From Bifidobacterium sp. 7101 (lineage in GTDB: Bacteria; Actinomycetota; Actinomycetes; Actinomycetales; Bifidobacteriaceae): a stretch of DNA of 64,000 bases. Under the pieces are notes generated by a model. That model worked only from the letters and a program-made list of their open reading frames with translations, was not told where the DNA came from and searched no databases. Both the position numbers and the translations under genes were made by a program. Below are positions 18,535 through 26,154 of the stretch, one piece after another (within the stretch, counting starts at the first letter, position 1; each line of letters starts with the position of its first letter). The DNA is taken from assembly GCF_000499285.1 (NCBI RefSeq), contig NZ_AWUN01000003.1:160598-224597 (forward strand). Direction: 5' to 3'.

Positions 18535-20097
18535 ATGGCACAGGGTCCCGTCCTGGTGGTCGATTTCGGTGCACAGTACGCCCAGCTGATCGCTCGTCGA
18601 GTCAGGGAGGCAGGGGTCTACTCCGAGCTGGTGCCTCATTCGATGAGCCTGGATCAGATGCTGGCCAAGGATCCCAAGGCGGTCATCCTCTCCGGCGGTC
18701 CGGCCTCCGTCTACGTGGACGGGGCGCCTACCATCGATAAGAGGATTTTCGAGTCGGGTGTGCCTGTGCTGGGCATCTGCTACGGCTTCCAGGTCATGGC
18801 CCATGAGTTGGGCGGCGAGGTGGACAAGGCGGCCCTGGGGGAGTACGGCAAGACCGAGGCCTTCATCGACAACGCCAAGGGAATTCTGCAGGATTCCCCC
18901 GCGAGGCAGGATGTGTGGATGAGCCATGGCGTCGCCGTCAATCGTGCGCCTGAAGGCTTTGAGGTTTTGGCGCATACCGAGGGTGCTCCTGTGGCAGCCA
19001 TGCAGGACCCTTCCCGTGGACTGTACGGGGTCCAGTGGCATCCCGAGGTGACCAACACTCCTCTGGGGCAGGACCTGATCGACCGCTTCCTGCATCAGTG
19101 CGCCGGACTGCCGTCGGACTGGAACGCCTCGGGCATCATCGAGCAACAGGTGGAGAGGATCCGTAGCACGGTGGGTGACGACCAGGTCATCTGCGGCCTG
19201 TCAGGCGGCGTCGATTCAGCTGTGGCAGCCGCCCTGGTCCACAGAGCAGTTGGCGACCAGCTGACCTGCGTCTTTGTGGATCACGGTCTGCTGCGTAAGG
19301 GAGAGGCCGAGCAGGTCAAGCATGATTTTGTGGCCGCCACTGGCATCAAGCTGATCGCCGTGGATGCCTCGCAGGACTTCCTGACCGCCCTTAAGGGCGT
19401 TTCCGAGCCTGAGCGCAAGCGCAAGATCATCGGGGAGAAGTTCATCCGCACCTTTGAAAAAGCCCAGCGGCAGGTGATCGAGGAAGCCGGCAAGACCGGC
19501 AAGGAGGTCAAGTTCCTGGTGCAGGGCACACTCTACCCTGACGTGGTCGAGTCGGGCGGTGGAGACGGAGCGGCCAATATCAAGTCCCACCACAATGTGG
19601 GCGGTCTGCCCAAGGACGTCAAGTTCAAGCTGATCGAGCCCCTGCGCACCCTCTTCAAGGACGAGGTCCGGGCCATCGGCACCGAACTGGGCCTGCCTGA
19701 CCAGATCGTCTGGCGTCAGCCCTTCCCGGGCCCCGGTCTGGGCATCCGCATCATCGGCGAGATCACCCAGGAACGTTTGGAGACCCTGCGCGAGGCCGAC
19801 GCCATCGCCCGCGAAGAGCTGTCCAAGGCTGGGCTGGATCGGCAGATCTGGCAGTGCCCGGTGGTGCTGCTGGCCAATGTGCATTCAGTAGGTGTGCAGG
19901 GCGACGAGCGTACCTATGGCTCGCCGATTGTGCTGCGTCCGGTCTCTTCCGAGGACGCCATGACTGCTGACTGGACGCGTCTGCCCTATGACGTGCTGGC
20001 CACTATTTCCACACGCATTACCAACGAGTGCCCGGGCATTAACCGTGTGGTACTGGACTGCACCTCCAAGCCACCGGCAACCATCGAGTGGGAGTGA
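18535..20097 (+). CDS. guaA: GMP synthase (glutamine-hydrolysing)
   Basis: 520 residues. The class-I glutamine amidotransferase domain has its catalytic Cys at 82 (VLGICYGFQ) and a His-Glu pair in QWHPEVT. The ATP-pyrophosphatase domain follows ([17 protein letters not shown]), then the dimerisation domain ending KPPATIEWE. It aminates XMP to GMP. AAAGGAG precedes ATG. It is a single gene closed by a large hairpin; purine salvage and transport genes are elsewhere in the window (xpt, NCS2 permease). Confidence 0.99.
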   Translation: MAQGPVLVVDFGAQYAQLIARRVREAGVYSELVPHSMSLDQMLAKDPKAVILSGGPASVYVDGAPTIDKRIFESGVPVLGICYGFQVMAHELGGEVDKAALGEYGKTEAFIDNAKGILQDSPARQDVWMSHGVAVNRAPEGFEVLAHTEGAPVAAMQDPSRGLYGVQWHPEVTNTPLGQDLIDRFLHQCAGLPSDWNASGIIEQQVERIRSTVGDDQVICGLSGGVDSAVAAALVHRAVGDQLTCVFVDHGLLRKGEAEQVKHDFVAATGIKLIAVDASQDFLTALKGVSEPERKRKIIGEKFIRTFEKAQRQVIEEAGKTGKEVKFLVQGTLYPDVVESGGGDGAANIKSHHNVGGLPKDVKFKLIEPLRTLFKDEVRAIGTELGLPDQIVWRQPFPGPGLGIRIIGEITQERLETLREADAIAREELSKAGLDRQIWQCPVVLLANVHSVGVQGDERTYGSPIVLRPVSSEDAMTADWTRLPYDVLATISTRITNECPGINRVVLDCTSKPPATIEWE

Positions 20098-20103
20098 GCA
20101 TTT

Positions 20104-20163
20104 GGGCCGACAAGCCATACGGATACGTTGAAGACGATATTGTCACATATGACTTGTCGGCCC
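20104..20163 (+). terminator. Long-loop stem after guaA
   Basis: GGGCCGACAAG (20104-20114) is perfectly complementary to CTTGTCGGCCC (20153-20163). The loop is 38 bases and a short T-rich stretch (AGTTATTTAGTTCTT) follows. The arms are strong; the long loop is unusual for a terminator. Confidence 0.6.
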
Positions 20164-20241
20164 AGTTATTTAGTTCTTGGGTTCTTAAATGTCGATAGTC
20201 GATAAAGGAGCTCAGGTCCTGCATTTCATTCAGTTCATTGT

Positions 20242-20598
20242 TTATTGCTTTGTAATGGCCGCATTGATCCTATTGACCAGCTCGCGGGGTTGCTCCACCC
20301 CGAGCACCAGTCGGTCATAGTGTTCGTCCTTGAGTTGGATGACAATGGGACTTTCCGGTCTGGTGACATTCCAGAATGTCTTTTCCCCATGCTCAATGTA
20401 TGTGCCGGCCCATTTACCGGGGACATGAAGGCCGGGCGCACGCAGCCCCTTGGTATCATCAAGAATGCCCGGATCCTCGCTCGCACCGAGAACATGCTCG
20501 AGCGGCACCACCAGTTTCCCTTTGAACGACCACATCTTATCCAGGCCCTGCGGTTCAATCTCCAGCGTTTGTCCGACAATTGCCACCTTGTTGTTCAT
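20242..20598 (-). CDS. Small conserved protein, PH-like fold suspected
   Basis: 118 residues, no signal peptide or membrane segment. It is rich in beta-strand and Trp (MWSFKGKLVVPLEHVLGA, AGTYIEHGEKTFWNVTRP), ending in PRELVNRINAAITKQ, a strand-then-helix ending reminiscent of bacterial PH domains. I do not recognise a named function. Its ATG is three bases after the stop of the TetR gene at 20602, so the two are co-transcribed and probably co-regulated. Confidence 0.7.
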   Translation of the reverse strand: MNNKVAIVGQTLEIEPQGLDKMWSFKGKLVVPLEHVLGASEDPGILDDTKGLRAPGLHVPGKWAGTYIEHGEKTFWNVTRPESPIVIQLKDEHYDRLVLGVEQPRELVNRINAAITKQ

Positions 20599-20601
20599 GA
20601 C

Positions 20602-21021
20602 TTATCTTCTTTCATCATCAGACTGCAACCGAATATGTGCACGCTGCAGCAGCGTCGCACCAAGGAGCTTGGCGACATCAACGGTCACAGCATTGGCATC
20701 TCCCGATCCCGAGCAGGACAGCTTCGCAAGGTAATCTCTGACCAGCACACGAACCTCAATATCATGATCTGACAGCTCCATGAGTGCTACCAATACCAGA
20801 TTGAGCACTCTTGAATCGCGCGAATCCGAATCCGTAGCATCACGAAGCGCAGCCACGAACATCCCACGCTTGCTGCCGAAGGCACCGTAGAGACTGCCCC
20901 GGAGCAGACCTGTGGCCTTGACGAGGGCATCAATCGACGTACCCTCATAGCCATGTTCCAGGAAAACCTTGCAGGCACGGGCAAGTACCTCATCATCATC
21001 GAAACTTCTCTTGCGACCCAT
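20602..21021 (-). CDS. TetR-family regulator (short)
   Basis: 139 residues from ATG 21021 (a second ATG in frame at 21030). The helix-turn-helix is clear (FLEHGYEGTS-IDALVKATGLLRGSLYGAFGSK). It is shorter than the usual 180-220 residues, so the ligand domain is reduced or truncated. The palindrome TTGACT-AAAC-AGTCAA lies 20 bases upstream and may be its own operator. It leads a two-gene unit with the small protein at 20242. Confidence 0.85.
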   Translation of the reverse strand: MGRKRSFDDDEVLARACKVFLEHGYEGTSIDALVKATGLLRGSLYGAFGSKRGMFVAALRDATDSDSRDSRVLNLVLVALMELSDHDIEVRVLVRDYLAKLSCSGSGDANAVTVDVAKLLGATLLQRAHIRLQSDDERR

Positions 21022-21041
21022 GCTCGTCAAGATAGCATTAT

Positions 21042-21057
21042 TTGACTAAACAGTCAA
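21042..21057. promoter_or_regulatory. Palindromic operator candidate for the short TetR
   Basis: TTGACT-AAAC-AGTCAA, a perfect six-base inverted repeat with a four-base spacer, just upstream of the TetR start. TTGACT could double as a -35 element. Different in sequence from the ATACC operators. Confidence 0.6.
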
Positions 21058-21238
21058 GAATGATAAACGGTATTTTTACCCGCAAATATCGTTTCCTCTT
21101 TTTGGAAGCTGTCGGTGCTGGGAATAGTAATTCGTTGGCTGAGCTACCGGTAATGAACGCTAGAATCAAGAGCCATGGAGATGGCCCCCATCCCAGCATG
21201 AAGATTGTGATAGGAGAGGGTGATAACCAGTGTAATAA

Positions 21239-21411
21239 TTACGTATCCCAATGACACTGCTGGCCCTGAAGGACTTTCTGTGTTCTGTTTTTCGATTGAA
21301 TGAAAATATTCACGGTTTCCAGGGAACTGATCAGGAATAAGAGTACCAGCTCGACAGTCACGAGCATTGTTGAAAAGGCCGAAACCGCTCCGCGTCTCTT
21401 CCTGGTTTCAT
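21239..21411 (-). CDS. Candidate tiny membrane peptide (two overlapping frames)
   Basis: An ATG at 21411, behind TAAGGAAC, encodes 17 residues and stops at a TGA. An overlapping ATG at 21367 opens a 42-residue frame with a strong hydrophobic segment (MLVTVELVLLFLISSLE). The second frame is open upstream without a start and reads RKRRGAVSAFSTM, so the pair may be translationally coupled or one frameshifted gene. Not recognised. Similar small frames lie upstream on the same strand. Confidence 0.3.
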
Positions 21412-21528
21412 TCGACGTTCCTTAATTACCAATAAAGTTGGTGATGACCAACATTTTTGACGTCAGTGGTCGCCAGAATTGCAAATGCCCAGGCCATAAA
21501 TCAGCTGAAATGCTGTCGTATTACGCAG

Positions 21529-21714
21529 TCAAATCTCAATTATTCCCAACATCACATTGGGGACAACTTCTCTAGTCGGAGCCTGTTCAATTATTAGCTT
21601 CTGCGCAGTTGTAGTGAGTTCTGGGGTGCTAGCTGTTTTAGCAACACCAACATCGGCGCTGCTGACGTGCTTGTTGGTACTTGGGCCAGTAGCTTGTGTT
21701 TTCTTTGACCGCAT
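21529..21714 (-). CDS. Small protein of unknown function (61 aa)
   Basis: ATG 21714 is preceded by an excellent AAAGGAG six bases away. The product is hydrophilic and Thr/Ser-rich (MRSKKTQATGPSTNK) with a hydrophobic end (VVPNVMLGIIEI). Its start overlaps the stop region of the frame at 21716-21979 (TGA-T-ATG), which suggests translational coupling. No family recognised. The good SD argues for translation; loss of a longer C terminus by mutation cannot be excluded. Confidence 0.45.
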   Translation of the reverse strand: MRSKKTQATGPSTNKHVSSADVGVAKTASTPELTTTAQKLIIEQAPTREVVPNVMLGIIEI

Positions 21715-21715
21715 A

Positions 21716-21979
21716 TCAATCTCCTTTGGTTGATATGCATGCCAAACGGCATAGCCCTACTGTAGCTGTGGCAAAAACAAAAATCGACATAATTGCTGAT
21801 GAGACCAATCCCGCAGGAAAGACACGAGATGATTCACAGTCTTCTACAGCACAATTGGGGAATGCCTCATTGGCTCCGAGTAATGCGCTGGTAAGCTTGG
21901 CAAGCGCTCTAAGCCAAGTCGAACCGAGATCTTCAGCAATCCACGCAGGCGTTCTGGTATGCACCATCAGAATCATCAA
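21716..21979 (-). CDS. Small protein with C-terminal membrane segment (87 aa)
   Basis: A frame with a weak SD (CAGG) before ATG 21979. The N-terminal half is amphipathic (STWLRALAKLTSALLGA), followed by CAVEDCESS and one hydrophobic helix (LVSSAIMSIFVFATATVG). Its stop overlaps the SD and start of the 61-residue protein. No homology recognised. It could be a peptide of a small secreted or membrane system, or a remnant. Confidence 0.35.
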   Translation of the reverse strand: MMILMVHTRTPAWIAEDLGSTWLRALAKLTSALLGANEAFPNCAVEDCESSRVFPAGLVSSAIMSIFVFATATVGLCRLACISTKGD

Positions 21980-21997
21980 GACCTGAGTATGGCCATA

Positions 21998-22012
21998 CCG
22001 GTGTTACACCGG
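21998..22012. repeat. 15-bp perfect inverted repeat
   Basis: CCGGTGT-T-ACACCGG, upstream of the 87-residue frame. Too short a loop for a hairpin, so more likely a protein-binding site. Confidence 0.4.
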
Positions 22013-22192
22013 GTCAGAGCGCAGGCGGCTCATTGCCGCAAAGCAGCGGGGAAGACGAGAAGCATTATCCTCTTGGGACAGAAGGTAGGCCTAAACAAAG
22101 AGTCTCAATCACAGTGAGCCGAATATATCGTCTTAGGTGACTTCGAGGAATACCCATATCACCGGTTCGCTTGAATGGGACTGGGAGGGGGC

Positions 22193-22489
22193 TCACGGAA
22201 TATTGCGATTGGTGTCCAGCAGACTCTTGATGCCTGTTCCATCTGTGTTGTGTTCGGTTCGGGAAGCTTTCGCTGTCATCTGGGCAAGGTACACGGCGGA
22301 TTTCAGACTTAGACTCGGCTCCGCACGCCTGAGTTCACGGATAAACACAACTTGATCCTTGCTGGGATTTATTCCCCTGGAACTGGCGATGCTTTGGGCC
22401 CATTCCACTGCCGCAGTCATGGGGTGTTCGTAGTCGGCAAATATCTTTGTGACTTCAACCCTCGGATTCTTGTCATTCGTCAAGCTCAT
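22193..22489 (-). CDS. Small soluble protein of unknown function (98 aa)
   Basis: ATG 22489 is preceded by GAGAGGAATAGCC. The product has no membrane segment and is predicted mostly helical (PMTAAVEWAQSIASSRG, KDQVVFIRELRRAEPSLSLKSAVYLAQMTAKAS). No family recognised. The even amino acid composition and SD support a real gene. It is the most upstream of a run of small minus-strand frames down to 21239. Confidence 0.55.
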   Translation of the reverse strand: MSLTNDKNPRVEVTKIFADYEHPMTAAVEWAQSIASSRGINPSKDQVVFIRELRRAEPSLSLKSAVYLAQMTAKASRTEHNTDGTGIKSLLDTNRNIP

Positions 22490-22917
22490 GGCTATTCCTC
22501 TCAAAATTCCTGGTGCTCATTGTTGGCCGCTGAAGATCTGATCGCTTTTAGAATCCAGCCGCGAGAGTCGTCGTCACAGAAGCCGCCGATACCTCAACGC
22601 TTTCATGAATCGCCTATGACTCACTTTCATAACAACTATATAGCAACATCACGAAATCAACAATCGCACGTTTTGTGTCGTCAAACTCTGATGTCGCGGC
22701 CTTGGCCACTCTCAACTCCCAACGCCTTCTGGCTCTATCCGTCAGTACGTTGCATATTTCGAACCTACTGATCTGTGCGTAGCAGGTTGCTCCCTGGCCG
22801 GTTAGCAGGCTGCTGGTATGGTGTCGACTCAGTCATCTGGCCACGCATATGGGGTGGAATACATGTTGGATGCCAGCCACCGCGCCCAAGGCATGTTGTT
22901 CCGGTCCATGAAGGCCT
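22490..22917. other. Gene-poor stretch, 428 bases
   Basis: AT-richer than the surrounding core genes. Open frames here lack SD sequences and family resemblance. I see no hairpin, tRNA or repeat that I can defend. Confidence 0.4.
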
Positions 22918-23244
22918 TCATTTTGGTATGAATTTGCTTGCCGTCGCTAAAACTGAGGCGATTGTTTTGCCTTTCTTTGCGAGGAAACCACCTACTACTA
23001 ACACGCCTCCGCCGATGGTGGACATGTTTTTCTTGACATGATCTACGCGGTCTTTTCTTTTGGCCAAACAGCGGGCGCAGAAGATGCTGTCCGGGTTATC
23101 CAAGAAAGTGTGGCATCCGCGGGAGTTGCATACGGTCATCAGTTTTGAGCCGCATTTTGGACAGTAATCGAAGTCTTTTTTATATTTCAAGTTCTCTTTG
23201 TAAGAGCCGCATTCCTGGTTGGTGCAGCCTCTAACGCTCTTCAT
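22918..23244 (-). CDS. Double zinc-ribbon protein with membrane anchor
   Basis: 108 residues from ATG 23244, with AAGGA upstream. Two Cys4 clusters are visible: C7/C12 with C28/C31 and C39/C44 with C56/C59, of the C-x4-C...C-x2-C type. A single hydrophobic Gly-rich segment follows (STIGGGVLVVGGFLA, about 77-91). The start lies inside the end of the 335-residue gene (14-base overlap), so translation is coupled and the products probably work together. Function unknown. Confidence 0.7.
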   Translation of the reverse strand: MKSVRGCTNQECGSYKENLKYKKDFDYCPKCGSKLMTVCNSRGCHTFLDNPDSIFCARCLAKRKDRVDHVKKNMSTIGGGVLVVGGFLAKKGKTIASVLATASKFIPK

Positions 23245-24238
23245 GGCTCTCATCCTTTTTATCAGTTACCTTTAGGTACAAGTGCTTTTCGGGCAACGCT
23301 AGGGATTTGCTTAGTTTGGATACGTCAAGTTGGAGTGCGGCCCGAGATCGCCAAATTCCCTGTTCTGTTCCTGTATCGGAGCGATCGCATTCCGCTAGAA
23401 GGCCCGCATTGTCTCCTACGGTCTTCTTGATAAAGTGCGAATATGTTTCCAGGGCTTTCACCATGGCCTTGGGCTCTCCCTGTTCGCAAAAAATGGCTGC
23501 TCTGGCAATTGACGCCTCGTGTATGGCAGGAAAGCAACCGTTGATGCTCTCCATTCTTTCATCGATGAGTTTTGTACGTTTGCCTTTTTCATGCTCGTAG
23601 TCGCCATTTGCGAGATATTTTACGTCAGACTCCATCTTCAGCTCGAGCTGGGCCTCTGCGTCCGATAGAGCGCGCAAAGCCTGAGATATAAGGAGTTTTC
23701 TAAGAGTGTCGTCGTCAACTTCACGGGCCTGCAGATAAAGGCGCATGCCGCTCTGTAGGAGGCCGAGCCTGTCGTTCTGTTGCCCCTCGAGTACTTCCTG
23801 CACGCGCACATCTATGACTGCAATCTGGCGGGCGATGTCTTCAAGCTGACCTTGAACTGCCCTGAGTTGTATTGCGTTCGCCGCTTGAACGGGATCAATT
23901 CCCTCGCTGAAATCCTCGCGCTTGATGGGTAATTTCTTTCCGTATCGCCCGTTGGTATCCAAAAGTTGGGCAAAGGTGTTGCCTGCTCTATCGGTGGTTA
24001 GCTTGATGTCACCATTAGCGATGGCATCGAGGGTATTTTTTGGAGCATCTACCACCAAACGAAAATCGCTGTTCATGGCTTTATGGGCCAAGGCGAATTC
24101 GGAGGATTCACGTTCCAGTGCATGAACGATATCTTTGATGGCGGTATTGCCTTTAGTGATGCCATTCTTTATTCCGTTCCGGAAAAATGCCAAGGGCGAG
24201 TCCGGATCGGCACTGAACTCAGATTCTTCAGGCTTCAA
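23231..24238 (-). CDS. Conserved-type helical protein of unknown function (335 aa)
   Basis: The start is TTG at 24238 behind AGGGGG; no in-frame ATG lies upstream. There is no signal peptide or membrane segment. Residues about 120-175 form a long helix (QLEDIARQIAVIDVRVQEVLEGQQNDR, interrupted here by length limits) and the rest is helical with LQSGMRLYLQAREV. From memory it resembles an uncharacterised family seen in Firmicutes with the same EGQ-x-DR-x-GL-x-SG pattern; I cannot confirm this. It is coupled to the zinc-ribbon protein. A TATAAT box lies 60 bases upstream. Confidence 0.65.
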   Translation of the reverse strand: MKPEESEFSADPDSPLAFFRNGIKNGITKGNTAIKDIVHALERESSEFALAHKAMNSDFRLVVDAPKNTLDAIANGDIKLTTDRAGNTFAQLLDTNGRYGKKLPIKREDFSEGIDPVQAANAIQLRAVQGQLEDIARQIAVIDVRVQEVLEGQQNDRLGLLQSGMRLYLQAREVDDDTLRKLLISQALRALSDAEAQLELKMESDVKYLANGDYEHEKGKRTKLIDERMESINGCFPAIHEASIARAAIFCEQGEPKAMVKALETYSHFIKKTVGDNAGLLAECDRSDTGTEQGIWRSRAALQLDVSKLSKSLALPEKHLYLKVTDKKDESHEER

Positions 24239-24589
24239 CCAAACCCCCTATCGAAGAACATGCCGACTGCACGCTAATAGCTGACGATAATTAATTAGAT
24301 TATAACCGTCCATTGCTCAAAGGCGTTTAAAGCAATTGCTTTGTTTGGGAGTGGTCAGAGACTGAAACAAATATCAACGAATAGGCGCGGCATAGTATTT
24401 GCAATATCCAAACCTAACGTCATTCACACGTCCGTCCTCATCAGCACCAGCCTTAGGCAAGGAAAGTGATGTATATCAGACTCTTGGTATTTCACAATAG
24501 CCAGGTCAGAACTTTGCCTCACCAAACTTAAACTTCCTTGCGCACATCTGGCTTCAATGGCGTATTGCTCTGGCACATAGTTTTAGCGT
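24239..24589. other. AT-rich intergenic stretch
   Basis: About 350 bases between the minus-strand 335-residue gene, whose 5' side it adjoins, and the 3' end of the short-chain dehydrogenase. It contains the promoter candidate at 24298 but no supportable gene. Confidence 0.4.
24298..24303 (-). promoter_or_regulatory. -10 element upstream of the two-gene unit
   Basis: Perfect TATAAT on the minus strand about 60 bases before the TTG start at 24238. No convincing -35 hexamer at 16-18 bases. Confidence 0.45.
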
Positions 24590-25414
24590 TCAGAGGTCCT
24601 TGGCATGGACCATCAGGTAGTCCCAGGCACGGGTGGGGACCAGGGCATGAAGGGCGACCAAAGGTTTGGCGCCGAAGCCCAGAAGGTAGCGTGGACGGGG
24701 ATGGCGTACCGTTGAGGCACGGACGATGGCCCTGGCGATAGTGGATGGTTTGGTCAAATGCCTGCTCGAGTACAGTTTGCGTAGTCCGGCTGCAGCCCTA
24801 GATCCCGACTTTTGATAGGCACTCATGCGGGTGACCGCCTGGAGATGGTCGGCGGCGATTGCGCCCCAGTTGGTGGCGATGGCTCCTGGCTCGATCAGGA
24901 CCACGTCGATGCCGAAGGGTCGCATTTCCATACGCAGTGCGTCGCTGAAGGCTTCAAGGGCGTACTTGGTGGCGTGGTACCAGGCACCCATATAGGTAAC
25001 CATCCGGCCTGCCATGGAAGAGGTGTTGACGATCCGGCCGCGTCTGGCCCGGCGCATGGCGGACAGTACCAGCTGGGTCAGGCGGGCAAGGCCGAAGAGG
25101 TTGACCTCGAATTGTCGGCGGACCTCATCAATGGAGACCTGCTCGACCGGGCCATAGGAGCCATAGCCGGCGTTGTTGACCAGCAAATCAACCCGCCTCT
25201 CCTTCTGCAGGATTCGTGCGACAGCCTTCTCAATGGAGGCGGAATCTGTCAGGTCCATCTGCACGGCTGTCACCCCTTTGTCGCCCAGCGGCTTCAGTCG
25301 TTCGACACGTCGTCCTGCTGCATACACCCGGTATCCATGCTCGGCGAGCATTCGAGCGGTTTCATACCCTATGCCGCTGGTGGCCCCAGTGACCAGCGCC
25401 ACTCGATTGGTCAT
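24590..25414 (-). CDS. Short-chain dehydrogenase/reductase
   Basis: 274 residues from ATG 25414, with AGGGGTGAGGAA upstream; the longer open frame lacks support. Classical SDR features: TGATSGIG near the N terminus, NNAGYG, NTSSMAG with the catalytic Ser, and YHATK with catalytic Tyr and Lys. NAD(P)-dependent oxidation or reduction of an unknown substrate. The C-terminal extension (PRPRYLLGFGAKPLVAL) is common in the YusZ/oxidoreductase group. Monocistronic by position. Confidence 0.9.
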   Translation of the reverse strand: MTNRVALVTGATSGIGYETARMLAEHGYRVYAAGRRVERLKPLGDKGVTAVQMDLTDSASIEKAVARILQKERRVDLLVNNAGYGSYGPVEQVSIDEVRRQFEVNLFGLARLTQLVLSAMRRARRGRIVNTSSMAGRMVTYMGAWYHATKYALEAFSDALRMEMRPFGIDVVLIEPGAIATNWGAIAADHLQAVTRMSAYQKSGSRAAAGLRKLYSSRHLTKPSTIARAIVRASTVRHPRPRYLLGFGAKPLVALHALVPTRAWDYLMVHAKDL

Positions 25415-25944
25415 TTCCTCACCCCTTTTGACGGACATCCAAGAATTCTGTCTCTTGCCTGTCTTTGAGGCAAAGTATATGACGGCGATCTCAATGCAAA
25501 GGCCTGTACAGTCAGACAAGGCCACTTTTATGATCGATTTGGTAGTACGATACAGCTTTGACATGACTCTTTACCCAGTTCGTTTTAGCTGGTCATAGCT
25601 TGCCGGCCATAGCGAAGAGATGAGCTCAGCATACAACCGATCAATGCTTCGGGATGTAATGGGTCGGAACGAGATGAGAGCTTGTGTGGGGAGGGGGCTA
25701 TCTCAATATGTCAGTAAAGATCCACAGGCTATGATTTGCCAGCCTGGTGAATGGGTGATCCGAGGAAGCCTACCAGGGAACCTGAAGATTAATCTGGCTT
25801 GGCATCGTGTCACCTGCATAAAAACGTGTTTTGGATACCTGTCGTGTCCGCAAAATGGAAGCGCCTGGTCAAATAATGGTCGCGTTTATCGGATTGCCGC
25901 AACTTCGCTGTACGCTTACCATCAATGCTGATTGCAGATTCCGC
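25415..25944. other. Intergenic region before the aromatic leader
   Basis: About 530 bases between two divergent units. A 103-codon plus-strand open frame at 25620-25931 has no SD and an odd composition and is not called. The 3' part holds the putative promoter of the leader transcript. Confidence 0.4.
25894..25922 (+). promoter_or_regulatory. Putative promoter of the leader-araT operon
   Basis: TTGCCG (25894-25899) and TACCAT (25917-25922) with a 17-base spacer. Transcription would start about 30 bases before the leader ATG. Weak match, supported by position. Confidence 0.4.
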
Positions 25945-25957
25945 AGGAGGTTTCAGC

Positions 25958-26005
25958 ATGCAGGGCACACGATTTACCTATTGGTGGCACGGATTCGATC
26001 TGTGA
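25958..26005 (+). CDS. Candidate aromatic leader peptide (MQGTRFTYWWHGFDL)
   Basis: A 15-codon frame, ATG 25958 to TGA 26005, behind a perfect AGGAGG at 25945-25950 with seven-base spacing. The peptide holds Phe6, Tyr8, Trp9, Trp10 and Phe13, all three aromatic amino acids with tandem Trp codons. This composition is the hallmark of ribosome-stalling leader peptides such as TrpL. It ends 149 bases before an AraT-like aromatic aminotransferase. The role as an attenuator is an inference, strengthened by the RNA helices described at 25986-26147. Confidence 0.7.
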   Translation: MQGTRFTYWWHGFDL

Positions 26006-26147
26006 CGCCGCGTGCCTTGTAGGAACGGTTGCATGGATCGGAACCCACCGGCCCTGCAGTCGTCGACAGCATTTCCCGTGCATCGTCACCGCATAGTCGG
26101 TAGGGCAGCACCAGCGACAATGGTTGTAGTAACGGCATGGGAAAGGA
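25986..26147 (+). promoter_or_regulatory. Candidate translational attenuator of the aminotransferase operon
   Basis: Three helices are visible. GGCACG (25986-25991, inside the Trp-His codons) pairs with CGTGCC (26011-26016). TGCATGG (26030-26036) pairs with CCGTGCA (26076-26082). TTTCCCGTGC (26072-26081) pairs with GCATGGGAAA (26135-26144), ten pairs with one G-T, which covers most of the SD AAAGGA (26142-26147) of the aminotransferase. The last two helices share 26076-26081 and exclude each other. No T-tract follows, so control of translation rather than transcription termination is suggested. Confidence 0.5.
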
Positions 26148-26154
26148 CAAGCCA

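Noticed and set aside
22352..22771. 139-codon plus-strand frame.
   Set aside because: Antisense to the 98-residue gene for part of its length, no SD, low-quality composition.
20100..24590. Prophage or integrative element.
   Set aside because: The stretch is AT-richer and gene-poor but has no integrase, transposase, att repeat or phage structural gene.
25620..25931. 103-codon plus-strand frame.
   Set aside because: No SD, no domain and an irregular composition; it overlaps the putative promoter of the leader transcript.
26100..26118. AGGGCAGCACCAGCG, slightly like a T-box core.
   Set aside because: The invariant TGGN and the rest of the T-box domain are missing and no Stem I specifier loop was found.
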